64,000 bases of DNA from Rhexocercosporidium sp. MPI-PUGE-AT-0058. Taxonomy: Eukaryota > Ascomycota > Leotiomycetes > Helotiales. The DNA lies in contig JAGTJL010000023.1 in the NCBI GenBank assembly GCA_020746875.1, positions 682,001 to 746,000 of the forward strand, given 5' to 3'. The position numbers were made by a program, and so were the translations under genes. The notes under the pieces were generated by a model. It did no database searches. It was not told the DNA's origin and saw only the letters and a program-made list of their open reading frames with translations. This document shows, piece after piece, positions 10,914-25,548 of this stretch (positions are counted from its first letter, which is position 1; each line of letters starts with the position of its first letter).

Positions 10914-13900
10914 TTATAGGTATGGCATAAACAGACTATCACTCTGAGCCAAGTTTAGGGGATTGACTGCTTTGGCAATCAAATCAATCACCGTTTGGTT
11001 TGCTGGTAGTGCTCCCGCAGGACTTTGTGCAAGGCTCAATGTTCTCTTCACAATGATCTCACTGTTTGCCTGGACCGTCTCTCTCAACTGACCATCGGCT
11101 ATTGAAGATCCACCCCGGTGTTGTAGAGCGAACCAGTGGATCATTTCGTCTCGCACAAATAAACTCAGTTGTTGCTCGAGCTCATATTCTGGTTCCGTGA
11201 GGCAGCGAGCAATGGCCATGATGGCACAGCTATAGATACCTTCGGTGGCGAGCGGTCCCATGAGGGTCTGCAAGTTGGGTGTGAGGCGGAATGGTACTGG
11301 CTCGGGGTTGTGGAAAAAGGCTTTCCCTGCTGCCATGCATGACATAAGTTCGGATCCCCAGATGTTTCCGGTACCGCGGGCGATATTGAGTTTGTGAGGG
11401 TATCGGTTGTGCATGTGGAGGATATATGTCATGAAGGTAAGTGCTGCAAACTGGTAGGAGAATTGGCGTCGGAAGAGCCAGAACTCGGAGTATCCTGGGT
11501 AAATCTTCGTGAAGTACTCCAAGACAAGAGTATGAGGAACCCATTTCTCCTGAATTGCGGAAAAGATCTCCATTCTCGCCGGGAGAGTCTGCTCTGGGTT
11601 TCTCTGCTGATCATCAGCGGCTGTTTTCTCGGAGGCTTTAGATTCTCTTACCTTCGTCTCATTCAATGCCCGCATTTTGTCCATCGTGAACAAAATCGGA
11701 TCATCCTTCGACATGCCACTCTTTCGGCAATGATCCTCAAACACACCTTGCAAAGAGATGTAAGTTGAATCATCTTGAACCATTCGAATGTGAGGAGCGA
11801 GGGGAATCATGAGTGGAAGATGGAAGTTCAGATTGCGACGCCGGCTTTCCTTGCGCTTGCTCAAGCTGCCGTTGAAGTGCCTGAAGAGCTGGAGTATTCT
11901 CTCTTCGCGTCTGCAGTGACGAGCTGCAGGGTGTTGAATGGCGAAAGGATGTACACTGCCATCATGACCTCGAATCTTCAGACGACGGTGGCAAACTCCA
12001 ATATCGCGGACAAGGTCTACAGTTGGGAGGAAGCGTTCAATGCGAATGAAATCTTGGTTCTTGTCCTTGTGCTGCAGGTACTGACCAGGCACTTCGACCT
12101 CATCAAACTTCTGGAATCTGAACTCGCTAAGGTGAGGACTATAAGTTTCCAAGTATGCAAAAGCCCTTCTCCTGTCGAGCTTGGATTCAAACTTGTCGCG
12201 CCACTTCCGTAATTTGTGGATGTATTCGTACATGGTTGGCTTGGTCCGAACGAAGTCTGCTTCAAAGGAAGTACGGATATGAGCAGGGAGAATTGTCTCC
12301 GCAAAGCGGGTGATGTTGGCTTCTGTGGCGGCCGGAAGTTTGACATCCTGAGCGTAGGAATTGGGCGCACGACTGACGTAGGAAAGAGCATCATTAAGCA
12401 AGGCCGTGATCAATCGATACGCATCCTCATCAGGGGGACACTTGAAGTGCTTTTGGATCTGGTCTACCATGTTCTCCATGGAGAGCGCCAAGAGAGGGAA
12501 GGCAGTCTTGAGCACCGCCAGTATCTCTTCGGTGTGCTCCCAAGGTTTCTTCTGCACAGCCGGTGGGACCACCTGGGTGCCATTGACGGCAGGTTCATTT
12601 CCTGAGTTTGCATCGGGATTCTCCTTCTTGACTGCAGAGTTGCCTTCAGGATTAGCTGTTGCAGGGCGTGAGCCTGCTGCAGAATCCGGGCGTCCACCGG
12701 CTGGAGTTTCCTGGCGTTGAAGGCTGGGAGAGCCAGTAGCATTTGGAGTGCCATTGGCGTTCTGTCTTGCCCTAATCCGACGCTCCTTTTCGTCCTTAAT
12801 ATCTTGCGCTTTCTTGATCGCCACCATGTCCTCACGGCTGGTTCTGAGCTGGAAGTATAGAGCTTGCGGGTACGCCTTTGCAATCTTCGCGAGGAGGGCA
12901 TGGGCCTTTGGTGCCTCTTTGTGGTTGAGACCTGTCAAGAGTTGGGGGATGAATGTGATCCAGTACCAGACGGGGGTCTCGCCCTTGTACTCGTCAAATT
13001 GCGCGGAGATAGTACCTTCAGCATCGTCAAGACTTAGTAACCAGAGAATTCTAGTCAGTAGCTTCCTAGACTTGGCGTTCTTGAACAAGCCTGCAGCTTC
13101 CAAGTAACAGCTCAAGGCGTTCCTAGCATATGTGTAGTTGGTGGGATTTTCCTTGAAAAGACGATCGTTGTAGTAACCCCACTCAGCCCAAGCCTTTGGA
13201 AGCTTGATGTCAAAGAACAGAGCCATACCATACGCCTCCGCAGCCTCATCTCTTTGACCTAGCTTCTCCAAAAACATTCCCTTGAGCGTGTAGAATTCTG
13301 CCTTTTGGTTAGGGCCGAAGTAATTGAGATTGGTATTGTTGATGACGTCGAGTCCATTGCTCAGCTCGTTGGGATTCTGGTAGTGGCACTTCGCTTGCTC
13401 TCTCAGTTTCAAGAATGCTTCTTGAATCTCAATGTTTGGCAGGGTGTAGATTCTGCTCAGCTGGCTGATGCATACTTCGGGAAGTTGGTGCTTGCGAGCA
13501 ACATGAGCAAATCGATTGATGATCCAAGCAGTTTCGTGGTAACCTCGGTATGCGAATGAGGCGCCATTCGCATTTTGACCTTGCTGCGGAAGGAGTCCTA
13601 GGTAAGTTGTGTTGATGAGGTTGAAGATGTGTTGTCTCCAAGTTACCAGGTCTTGCCAGGCAGTGATATCGTCCCAGACATTAGGGAGACGGTCGCGCCA
13701 AGTTCCCAAGAGTAGTTTGAGCTCACCCGATTTGACATCGAGGTTACCCTGGTTGGTCTGCGCCAGACTTTGGCATATCACGCTCGCGTCATGAAGCTCT
13801 ACGAGCTGCTGGAAGTTTTGCAGTAGTGGAATGTGTGCGTTAGTAATGCGCTTGGGGAGCTGGTGCCACTTCCGAATTGAAAGTTGAATCGCCTCATCGC

Positions 13901-16900
13901 AAACCTTGCTGAATTCGGCAGGTGACTCCGTCTTCGTGTGAAGTTTGAGCAAGGACATGAATGCCTGAAAGAAGGTTCGGCGTGGAGTGGGTGCATCCAT
14001 GACCCCCTTGATGAGACCGTCCAAGGACTCGCGGTTTTCAAGGGAGCTCCACATGTCGATTTGTTTCCAAGCGCACTCGAGCAGGAGGTCCTGAAAGTTT
14101 TCGTGCTTGGCGAAGTCCGACAAGATTTCCCATTGTTGGAGTTTGGTTGCACATAGAACCCAGTGGTCTTCCCAGAGCATGTACTCGCCCTGAGAAAATG
14201 GCAGAGCACCAGTTCGTGCCTTGATCTGTGCCGCTTCATACCCTGCTTGAGCCTTGTCCCACATGCCATTTTGCTCATAAGAAAGGGCAGCATTCGTCTC
14301 TACATAAAGACATCTCCGGCGCCAAGTTCCATAGAAAAGGTCGTCCTCGTTCAATCCTGCGTAGAGCTCAACCAGAGCGTCCAGGTTGCTTTCCCGGACG
14401 AGCGGACTGTCAGACTCTGGCTTGATGGCTGCATTTTCTAGTTGAACGAGCGCAGTATACCATGCATCATAGGTTCTTGCCTCGAACTTGAGCACATGTG
14501 GGGGTATTTTGCAGTCTGGCCATGATCTTGCGGCTCCCTCGAGAAGTGACTGTACAACATTGGGTCTCTTGTCGACTTGGCGAGAGTGGTAGTCCTTGGT
14601 GAGCAGTGCGACCATTCCTCGTTCAACTTCGCCTCGCTCATCCTTAGGCATAGCTGCCCAGTACATTGGGAACAAGGCAACCCATATCTCATGAGCAACA
14701 TTTGGGTCTAGGTGCTGCAATTGAGTGAGGGGTTCGACAATATCGCGTACTCTCACATCTCCAAGCTCTGCAACGAATCTTCTATGCGAGTGCAGTAAGT
14801 TGTCGTAGGCCGCGTCTGTTGTTAGGGTAGGAGAGCGGGGGTCACTAGAGTAGCTTTGGAAAAGAGTGGAAGCAGGCATAGTCTTAAAGTCCTCCTTGTG
14901 GAGGTGGATGGAACTGTTCATGTCAACGGCACCAAGCAGTAGCTGGGATGCTTGCGCAAGCCAGTACGAATCGGCCAAGGTGTCCCAGTTCTGCGCAATG
15001 ATGACGTACGCTAGACGAGCGCTGGCGGTTTTCGACTGACTCTTGTCGAAAATAGCCATGAATCGGTTTCGCATGTCCACATCTTGAGCTCGGGTACCAA
15101 TCAAGAAAGCATGCTCCATGCGCACAGTCAGCTCAGTGCGAGTGATCTTTGGATCCTCGTAGATTCGAATGACTAGCTCAAGGAATTTCATCAACAATGT
15201 CTGATCTGGGCGATTCTCGAAAGTTAGCATCTTGTGAAGGACAGCAGTCTTCTCTTTCAGCGTGGGCCAGGAACCCTCGGACTTGAAGACCCATGTCTCT
15301 ACCATATCCAAGATCTTGAGACACAGAGGATTGCTCATAGACTTCTCAACCAATGTGGCAAGGACACTTAGGAAAGGACGCCGGTTATCGCCAAGAACAT
15401 CCATTCTCATTGAAATGACATCAATGGCCTTCAGCATTAGCCCTGTCTGGTTCTCAAGATCATATGGAGTCATTACTCCAGCTGGCTCCGCCTCTCCCGG
15501 ACGAATTGGAGCAACAAGTCCAGCCTGGCCGAGCACGGCATTGTAGTGGGCGACATGTTCACGGGCCAGCTTCAGCTGCAGCGCTTTCATGATCTGAGGG
15601 ATGTGCTGATCCATTTCGGAAGGCTTTCTCTGTGCCAAAGTCCACAGAATGTTGATGCCGGAGATGTAGTTGTTGGCCGAGAGTGTCTCGGTGGCAATGG
15701 CGGAGAGGAAAGTAATGATTTCTGAAGTCGATGCCTCAGCTTCGCCTTCAGCATCAGCATCTTCCATTGGAACGTCGTCGGGCACTGCATCAAGAATGCG
15801 CTTGAGAAGTGGCTTCAGGTTTCGGCCCTCATCCATTTTTTCTTCTGCAGCATGTAGACAATCTTGGAGTTCTGGATTTTCCGACTTCAGGGACTTCTCC
15901 AAAATGCGCTGCAGGTTGGCCATGTTCAGCAATATCCATGTGTCAGACTTAAAGTTGACAATTATCCGAACAATCTGCAGAGTGTTCACCATGTTGGTGA
16001 TGAACTTTTCATCCGGCTTGTCCTTGTCTGAATGCTCGCTAGCAAGAGCGGCTACAGTTCTCTCGCTTGCGAGCACCGTGTCGGTCACATTTGGGAACAG
16101 ATCAACGAGGGATTCTCCCCAGTATTGTGGCTGGAGAAGGCCGTAAAGGAGTGACATTGCCTTCTTGCACATCTCCACCGATGGCATGGGCTGCATGGGG
16201 GCATGGGAAGAACCAAAATCTCTCGACTTTGCTGACGGAAGTGGGAAACGCTCGGTGAGAGAAGCGATGAACTCTACCAGATACTTGATCATCTTTTGCT
16301 GCACTTGAGTAGGTACTCTGTAATCCGGTCGATCAGCTGAAGCTGACGAGCCCGGCTTTGAGGGCGAAGGGGATGAGGTCGATGCATCGTTCAGCGACTC
16401 AAGCTTGCGCTTTTTCGTGTTTGGAGATTCCGAAAATGCACGAACAGGCGAGGCGTCCTTTCCTTCAACACGCTTCTGCTCCCACTGCCAAATGAGAGTC
16501 ATTAGACTAAGAACCAGCTTCTTGCTCTCATTGGACGGATTGGGAGGTTGCGCGATCTTTCTGAGAGAACCCACGATTAGATTGACAAATTTGTCTCTCG
16601 AGTCGTAGAAAAGATCCGCATGCTTCACGAGGAAGTGGAAGATACTTGTCATTTGTTGGACGTTCTGACCTTCTTCGGAAAGGATGCGCCTAGGAGCAGC
16701 TGCCCATACTGGATTGCGGTCTCCAGGAACAGGACTGCAGCGTTTAGGAAGTACTGGAGCGATCAGTTCCAAAGCTTGAGTGACCAGTGCACGGCCTTCA
16801 TTCTGATTGGTCTTCAGAAGGGAGAAGTAAACCTGCTGCACGATCTTGGCTGGGGTCTCATAATGTGCAATGAAGTAACCGATAACCACATATGCCGCAT

Positions 16901-19900
16901 GTTTGTTGATGACATCCTCCAAGCGAATGTATGTCCACCCAAACTTGATGATGTCCTTTCTTGCATCCTGCAGAATGGCATGGTGGTATTTGACAAGCAT
17001 AGCGGTCAGCTGCAGTACTTCCATGCGGGTATGGTCGATTCCTGGCTGCGTCAGATCATCATTGGAGTCGCCGAAACTCACTTTCCATATCTTTGTATGG
17101 ATGGATTCAATCACGGCTTTGTCCATCAAACGAGTGCCTCTTGTTGGGGATGACTGAATTCCGGTTCTCATCACATCCATCGCAATGATGGGGTTGACCA
17201 GATTGTGCAGCAAGAAGGTCTTGGTTTTCTGTGAAGCTGACTTGCCAGCGTAGACTTCCAAGGATCTCATGACAACAGTCTTCCAGTAGTCCGTGGAGTC
17301 AGAGTTGATGATTCGGTCAAAGATGTACTTGATGAGCGTTTGGCTCAGCTTCAATCTCTCCGCGGTGACCAAATCGACGAGCTTGAAGAGCTCATCGAGA
17401 TCGCTAGGATGGTACTCGAGAAACTTGATGAAGATTGCCATCAGCTGTTCTCCAGCTTGCTCGGCGGCAAGGCGCAAATTTGGAGGAAGCGTGTTTATTC
17501 GGAGATGGAGTTCCAGATTCTGGCCCACCATCTTGAACCATGCCATGTTCTCCTTCTTGTCCATCCACTCCTTGGTCTTGTCATTCTCAAACTTCGAGAT
17601 CGAGTGCATGATGTTGATAGCATTGATGACAGCTGCATATCGCGTCTCCTTGTTCTCGGCGCCCATGTCTCCGCAGTTCTTGATCAAAGATTCAACACCA
17701 TTTACAACAACTTCTCGAAGAGGGCCGCTTTCCGGGTGCTCTAGAACCTGTGCCAGGAAACGACCATACTTCTGATCCTCAATTTTGCCCAGAAGCATCA
17801 TCCACACTTCTCTCGGATAGCGATTGAGATACTTGTATAGTGGTGCTCGGAAAGGACTGTATCTAGTTCTGCGAAGCTTGTCCTCGAGGTCGAGGACAGT
17901 CTCGATGAGACGTTCCTTGAACTGTTCGGCAGCTGGTGGAAGCAGATGGAAGATGTTGAAGACAGCTGCGATAATCTTCATTTGTTCGTTTTGCTCGATC
18001 AGCGTGAATGAAATCCGCTGGAGGGCGTTTGGCTCAGCTAAGACCTTGATGTGGTCAAGCAATCTAGACCCAATTTCAACTTTAAAGTAAGTCGTCAGGA
18101 GTTGCAATAATCTCGCAAGGCCATCAAGACCGTGTGTGCTGAGTCGTCGTGGATCTTGAAGATTGGCGAGTACCGGCCGCAGACCATTCTGGAGCAAATC
18201 TTTGGGCAGCTTGGTGGTTTGAATGAGGACTTTCTTCAGAGCTTCATTTGCTGCCTCGATGGTTTGCTTAGAATCCGAGTACAGGCATTTGAAGAAGACC
18301 GACACAATTTTGGTTCTGGTAGGATTGGCAGGTCCTTTTTGGAACTCATCAAAGCCCATTGCTATCGTCAACATCTTGATGCAAGCCACTCTCAAATTGA
18401 TGATGGACTCATGAGTGCGGTGTTCAGCTGGCTTCCCAGCCAGAGACTCATCGGGTGCATCAGCCAAAGCCAATGATTCCATGAGCAGTCGGTTCAGGTG
18501 ATCATCAAAGGTGATGAAGTCCGATTTGAGACCGAGATAGTATGTGATGGCATCAATGAAGCCAATCTGGACCCCAAATGGCAAAGCACGCAAAGGCTTG
18601 GCGTAGATCGGCTGAATACACCGGTCCTTGCTTGGCTCAAGAAGCTCGTGAATCTCAGCTCCAATCTCCTTCGAGATGATATCCAACGATCGCTTGGTTG
18701 CTTCTCGAACGTGGCGGTTCATGTGACACAATTCCACGTTCAAAAAAGCGCAGAGCTGGTAGAGCTTTGATGGGCGAGGTTGCTGGCCAGACTGAGTCTG
18801 AGGGGGGAGCTGGAGGTCGTCCTTGGAGGCATTTTTGGAGCATCGATTAAGAAGAAGCTCAAGAGTATCTTGAGCTCCTCTTCGCGTCTTGGCGGGTAAA
18901 TCAGGCGGCATGTCCTTGATCACGTACATCAGAGCCTTTACGAACTCAATTTGTCGATCTTGAATCCACGCATCACCCATATTGATTTCAGTGATCAGGA
19001 AGTGAATACCCAAACTTCCACCTGCCTTAGAGAACCACTCCTCTTCGTAGCAATAATGACAGAAGAGGTTGCTGAGATATGCGAAGAATGACAAACGGTA
19101 GATCTCCGTATCGGATCCAAAAATGGTGGTGGTAGTGTTGTACACTTCCTTGATAGCAGCTTGAGCAGCTTCTCGCACAGCCGGCATATCTGAAGACAAG
19201 CACTCGACAATGGCGTCCCCAAGAACCCGGCTGTCGATGCAAAGAGGGCCCTCACCAGACTTCACATCAAATGGAAGCGTCTTTTGCTTCATTTCTGCCA
19301 GTGATCTTCCTAGTTCCAGGATGGTGAGGTGCTTGCATATGTTCATCAGCAGACTCGAAGCTTCAATTGTAAATTCCGGCAGCGAAACAGTGAATATGCA
19401 CGCTTTGATGAGCTTTTTGAGCATCAAATCTTGACCCTCCTTCTTAAAAACCGAGCGCTCCTTGTCCGAAGCCTCGAGCGCAGAAAGATCAGCATCGCAT
19501 TTTCTGGCCAACAGGTCCTGGGCCTGTAGGCGTACGAGCCGTCCGAAGTCCTCTGGAAGATTGTCGATGCCAAGTCGGAGCTTGAGCTGGGTTTTGATCA
19601 AGTGGAGAGCTTGCTTTTTGTAATAAGCATCTGTCTTCTTGGCCGCAAGTCCCTTCGCAACTTCCATGAGCTTTCCGATAGCAAGATCGATGCCTATCTC
19701 AGCGGGAAACGCTCTGTCCTTCTTGGACCCGATGAGCTTCAAGTCGAAGCTAGTTAAATCGTCCGAGTATTGTTGGAACGTCAGGGCCGGTGCACCTGTC
19801 ATGTACTTTCGATTGCGACCTCCAAGCTTCCCAAGGATTCTCATGGTGGTGTGAGCATGGAAATGGCTATAGGGTGTAGGTCTAAGGTGATCGAAGAGAG

Positions 19901-22632
19901 CAGTCATCAGCTCGTCAATCACAGGAGCCATGATGGGATCCAGGTAGTCAGCTGTCAAATTGTCCACGCAAAGTTCCAGCGTCCGCAATCCTTGGCCAAC
20001 AAGATCCGAGCCAGCTCTTAACGCTACCACCAAAGGTCGCATAAGATAGCTGAGATGGGGCAGAAGATTACTCAACCTTGCTGGAACAGTAAGACACAGT
20101 TCAACATAGAGATCACGATCAGCGGGCTTTCTGGCTGCCAGAAGCAAATTGTTCAAAACCTCCAACAGCATCTCAAGAAGTGGAAGAATCTGCTTGTACA
20201 GATGCTCGAATTTACCACCGCCAATGCTTCGGAAGAGCGATCTCAAAAGCAAGAAGTAGTTCATTGGCTCCTCAGCAGTGGTCGACAGCTCGATGGACTT
20301 TGTGACAATGTCAAGAACATGCGGTAAGAGTACTTGCTCGTTTTGATTTGAGAACAAGGTGACGGCCATAAATGCAAGCTTGAACAATCGGAGGAGGATG
20401 GATGACTTCTTGACATCGGCGGTGCCAACCTGGTCGATTCTGTCCATGAGGAAGCGGAGGAGCATGCCCGCGAAGCTAGGAGATGTGGCCTCGCTTGCAA
20501 GGAAGAATTGCGGGACGTGAAGAAGTGCAGTATGCTCAAAGATCATATCGTAGAGCTTCGGGATCTCCTCGTGGAACACCTCGTGAAAAGTGGCTGGATC
20601 GATGCAGTGAAAGACGGTTGCGAACGTCTCCAGGAGATCCTTCTCCTCCTTGCTACTTGAGATCATGTAGTGATTTGCCATGAACTCAACAGGCGACGAG
20701 TATTGTGATTCGGTGGCTGGCTTTTCAATCTCGTAGTATCGGAAGACGTAGGCGCCTTCACGGAAGAGTTTGATGATGACTTGGACTTCCTCTGCTGTGA
20801 AGCCATATGAGACTTCTTGCCAGTGTGGTGGTGCGTTGACAGGATCGATCGGCGCTCCAACATTGCAGGCCTTCAACTGGAAGAATGTATTCTTCAGCCC
20901 GTTCATGAGATTCTTGAAAAGAAACTTGTTGTCGGCCACTGGATCCGCCCCTCGATCCCGGGGATTTGAAGTCTTGATGGGCATTGCAGTAAAGATGTCG
21001 ATTTCGTCCCAATCTGGAGGGTGCTCCTTGTCTGCGAGATAGTTGTCTGGCGATGCATCAACTGACTGTTGTGCATACAATTTCGAGAGCTTGACAGCAT
21101 TAGGGTACTGCCTATTCATTGCTGCGAATTTGTCTCCGATTGCGTTCAGAATCATGATCAGGTAGTGCCGAGCATCTGCCTTATTCGGCATCCTTGCAAT
21201 GCACTCGGCCATATTAAGAAGTAACTTGGCACTCATCGTCTGAAAGCTGGTACCAGGAAAGCTGTCCTGCAGATTCTTGGTGTAGACCTCCACTGTCTTT
21301 CGAATCTGTTGTGGTTCGAGAGCATCGCGGACATGGTGGATTAAGTCGGCAAGCATACTGTACGCGAGTGGGCGCATGGTCTCGTACACAGTAAGGCCAT
21401 CCCCAATCAAAGTTCTCTCATCAAGGAGCTCATCGATCTTGGTCAAGAAGATCTTGCGAAAGTTGAAGTTGATGATATGTCTGATAGCCACCAAAAGTTC
21501 CTTCCTAGCTCCAGACTTCTCGCGTGGACAATCCTTCAGTAACCGAACTACGATGTTTGGTAGGGTGGGAAGGAAATCGGTGAGTTGCTGAGAATACACT
21601 CGGAGGAGGTATGCCAAAAAGCTCATAGTCTTAACCTGTGCCGTGATAAACTCTCCAAAGGCAGCTCGATTCCGAATGTTGGGGCTGACTCCTGTAAATA
21701 TCGTTCCTTTCGCAGCAGCATCGGCGTGGGCCTGTTCCTGGGGTTTGGCTTGAAGAAGCAGAACACTCTTTATCAGGGGGACGAAGAGCTTAACATTGGG
21801 GCCGACCGTCGTTCGGTAGACCTGGAATATCGACACGACAATAATTGGGCACTCCGCTAGAACCTTGAAGGATTGCATGCCCTTTAGCAACGGTTGGGTC
21901 TGTTGTTGGGGATCCGCACCCAGATCGGACACTGAAGCAACCGGGGAACCAGGACGAGGAGAGTTCTGGAAAGTTTGCGAGCTCCCCGGTGTTGATGGTA
22001 CATTCGGCGTGGGGTTGTCGAGCTGATCTCTGACCACAGACTCCATCTGGTCAAACAGGTCCTGAATCAGGCTAAGGAAAGGCTGGACTTTCTCTTGCAG
22101 CACTTTGGTCTGATGGCGCATGATGTCCATGATCGTCTTGACACATAATGACGCATTCTCCTCGTTGTCAACCCGGACTAAATTCATCAGCAAATCCACC
22201 ACTTCCTCAGCATATGGTTCGAAGGGCTCGGGCGGGTTCGTGGGTAATCGGTGGAGGATTTCGAGGATACAATTTCGGAGTTTCTATCGAGGATCAGTAC
22301 CCCCTCCATGATTTGCATACGAAAGAACGTACCTGCTCCGAAGATGTGCTGATGAAGACTGGGGGGCCTTTCAGTATGGCTATGAAGATTGGTACAAGCT
22401 TCTTCAAAAAAGGACCATAGATGTTCCCAGAAATATAATGCTCGAGGCTGTCGCGCAGCTGGCCCGCGGCCTCGACCTTGAGTTTGACATCTGAAGAGGA
22501 AATGGGTCAGTTTGAACTCTGCCAGATTGTAGGAACAGTTGGGTTGTTCCTCGAATGCTTCTGCGTGCTGGACATACCTGTGGATGGGTCGCTCAACCGC
22601 TGGACCACAAGATCAATCGTATTGGTAGCCAT
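10914..22632 (-). CDS. tra1: Tra1/TRRAP, SAGA and NuA4 activator-binding pseudokinase scaffold
   Basis: Giant PIKK-family scaffold that contacts transcription activators in the SAGA and NuA4 acetyltransferase complexes. Minus-strand exons are 22632-22578, 22490-22333 and 22283-10914, giving 3860 residues, a normal Tra1 length. The first exon supplies [18 protein letters not shown]; the second continues [15 protein letters not shown]; the third begins [21 protein letters not shown]-type helical repeats fill most of the protein, then the FAT region ([14 protein letters not shown]) and a kinase-like C-terminus ([27 protein letters not shown]) ending in an FATC-like segment. The catalytic His-Asp and DFG motifs of active PIKKs are absent, as expected for this pseudokinase. 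A 48-nt in-frame candidate intron lies at 11651-11604, so the mature protein may lack 16 residues. Confidence 0.96.
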
Positions 22633-25548
22633 GGCTGCGACAACTGCATTCGCACTGGCGCAAGCCTTCACGATAGAGTCTTCATTCGCCGTAGGGTTCC
22701 CGCGCTGGGCACCAGTATCTGCGGCGCGAGGTTGAGGTTGTAGGTGTTCGTGATGTCCTGATAGCTTGACGAAGCTCCAAAGCCGGGCAAATAAATCACT
22801 GCACTTGACGCGATCGCAAGTCTACCCAGTATCATGAATCGTATGCTGCGTTGTTTCGAGAGTGAATAATCGCTCAGGAAAATGAAATGACTACAGAGAA
22901 AGGAAAAGCCGTGAGGTGGAGGGGTCGGAGGCGTGGTGCAGTGGGGGAAGGGCAAGGCTTCAGTGAGGCTTTCGAAAAAGCGTCGCGACTTTCTGGGGAC
23001 AGCTCTGGTACTGGAAAGTCGCATGTCACGTGTTGTATTAGCGTTCCCGCTCACTAGGCCTTGCTTGGCACACTTCGCTAGTTCGGGCGAGAAACAACGA
23101 AGATTACCTCGCCCCATCTTGCACATTGAGTTGAAGCGCAAGAAGTATGGTCCTTACTCAAGCAGTCTATATATTTTCAGGAGCGAGCTGGCTGTCGCAT
23201 TATAACAGCTACCCTGGCCAATATGGCCAGTCTCTTAGCTGCGCCATCTTCTCAAAGCCTTGACTCAGACTGTGAACAACACCGGACATCCTGACTCCTT
23301 GTCGTTCTTGTGAACACCACCTGCGTGAACTCTGGCAGCCAGGAATATGGATAGATTTTAATGGAATGTATTCTCAAGCTGAAAGTCATGTTTATCAGCC
23401 AACTGTGAAGCCAGTACCTGGTCTCAAATGCTCATGCTCCGCTAGCTCAGCTGTCAACATTACCAAGTTCACTTCCGCTCAAAGGACCTGAACTTCCGTG
23501 TACAATTTGGTGACCTGTCGATTGGCAACCAAAGTTTTCTCCAACAGCCATTACACATAATCTCATATCTTTATATTATGAAGCAGAATCTCAAGGCTTC
23601 AGTAACCATTCCATCTTCGTGCTTGCAATTTGAAGTGGTCGCAGAAGCTTTTGGTCCCAATGACGAGTGCACAATTGAAAAAATTTGCAGGTTCAACAAT
23701 TCCCATCTAGCAGTTTGTTTAGTTTTATAACATCTTGCATAGTGGCATTCTCTGGGTTTGAAAGATGTCTATGCCTTGCAGCTTAACCTTGAACTTTTCT
23801 GATATTGCAGTTATGTTCAACTTTTTCAGCAGAGCTAGAATACAAAGACGACGGTCTGCAGATGTGTAAAGAAGAATTGAAAATAAACTTTATAATAGCG
23901 ATGCTTTCGGTTTCATTTGGGTCGAGGGAGGCTCATAACTATTCTCATTCTGTCTAAACCTTAGTTAACAGGGTCAAAGAAATAGCTGTAACGCAGGTCA
24001 CTCCCCTAGGCTACACCGGCCAGTGGTTTATTCTTTTAATTTATTATATACACCTGCTAAGACTTTAGGTGCACACGTTCACAGTCAAGTTGAACACATA
24101 TACAGATACGGGTAAGAATTAGGAGAGTCTGTTGCTAGGATAGAGGAAGATATTGAAGGCAGGCTAAAAGTCTAAAAGATTTTTGAAAGGGGGGTTGGCA
24201 TGGTTATAGCCGTGTCAAGGGGTGAATGCTTTTCGATCAGCTTGGACTTGAGATCAATCAGAAAGCTCAATTTCCCACCAATCTCGCATGGGTCTACACA
24301 AATAGATACATCACTGCTAATCTCGGCTGACAGTCGAGTCTTACAGCTCTGTTGCCTCACTATTCGGAACACTCAGCAGAACAGCTGAGCCGAACGGGAG
24401 CCAGTCCCAGAGGAATGGTGGGGTATACCCAAGTCATCCCATATTCTTGCATCTTACCTGCAGCTGTTAGCGACCTAGCATTGGCGGTCTGCAGGAACAC
24501 ATGCCTTGTGCGGTGAGAACTCGCGAGAATTCTAGTCAAAGGCTTTCCGACCAAAATTACTAAGCTTTTAGAGTTTGGTAGGGATTAGACTTCTGTTGAC
24601 GAGGATGGAGCTTCTGCTGAGAACGAAGTTTTACTATTTGAGACCTCTAACTTGATTTCGATCTCGCTGGCGTAGCTCAAGAGGATAGAATACCATGTAC
24701 GCTCTGTGGGTCATTCAAAATTACATGGCAGAGCGGGGTTCTTGAAGGTCCTTAAAATCTCACCGTATCTCGTATGTAAGAGGAGTTCGCAGTACATATA
24801 TAGATCACATATCTAGGAGTAACATCAAAATATAAAAGCATTTTGTCCAATTAGAACCTTTATACCGCACCAACTTAGCCAGGGAACAAGGGAGGCTAAG
24901 TTATACCTCGCAAGCTAGGCTTCATGCGTATGCTCCTTGTATATCGACAATGCCACTTCCTGGTCTCCGTTAAGCTTACTTAATTTATTAACAGCCTCGG
25001 AGATTTATGACAAAAGTTTTGGTTCCCTTAGGGACTTAATATTGGACTCAGCTTGTTTGCTTAATAATCTTAATAATCTCTTGGTGGATTCCATCTACTA
25101 GTCTTAGTTCCTGGATGGAGTCAGCTTCTGTAGAAACGTGGGGCTGAATTTCGGTCTGCCTACAGGCGTAGCAATTCTAGATCCATAAGACATGGTTGGT
25201 GACCTTTTTTCAACTCACATCGCGAATGTGGTACTAGAGGCGAGCGAAGCGAGCTAGCCGAGTTATGCAAAACAATAAATATAGAGGTAAGCTTATTCTT
25301 CTTGTAGATACGAGAGCTTATACCCTAGCATTTCAGCCCTAAACCTTAGACCTCATGTCTGATATCCTTAGATATTCGCGATGCTACAACTGAGGTGGCG
25401 GATGAAAAGTACACATAAGGAGAAAGATCCCTAATATTCAACTGCATCCAACACACACAACTATCAGTTGCCACTGTCCAGCTCAGCTTCACAGCATCTA
25501 ATAACAAACCAACGCAACAATCAAATCTTATTCAAACCCTTCTTCACA
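22633..25548. other. Gene-poor intergenic tract
   Basis: 2.9 kb upstream of TRA1. The first 500 bp are probably its promoter and a non-coding leader. The rest has frequent stops in all frames and patchy AT richness. Around 24600-25160 the minus strand gives broken coding-like stretches (for example NKLSKLNGDQEVA), possibly a degenerate gene relic, but I cannot name it. Confidence 0.45.

Noticed and set aside
22668..23141. Minus-strand frame upstream of TRA1
   Set aside because: It runs in another frame than the TRA1 first exon and looks like leader sequence; the Tra1 N-terminus is fully explained by the start at 22632.
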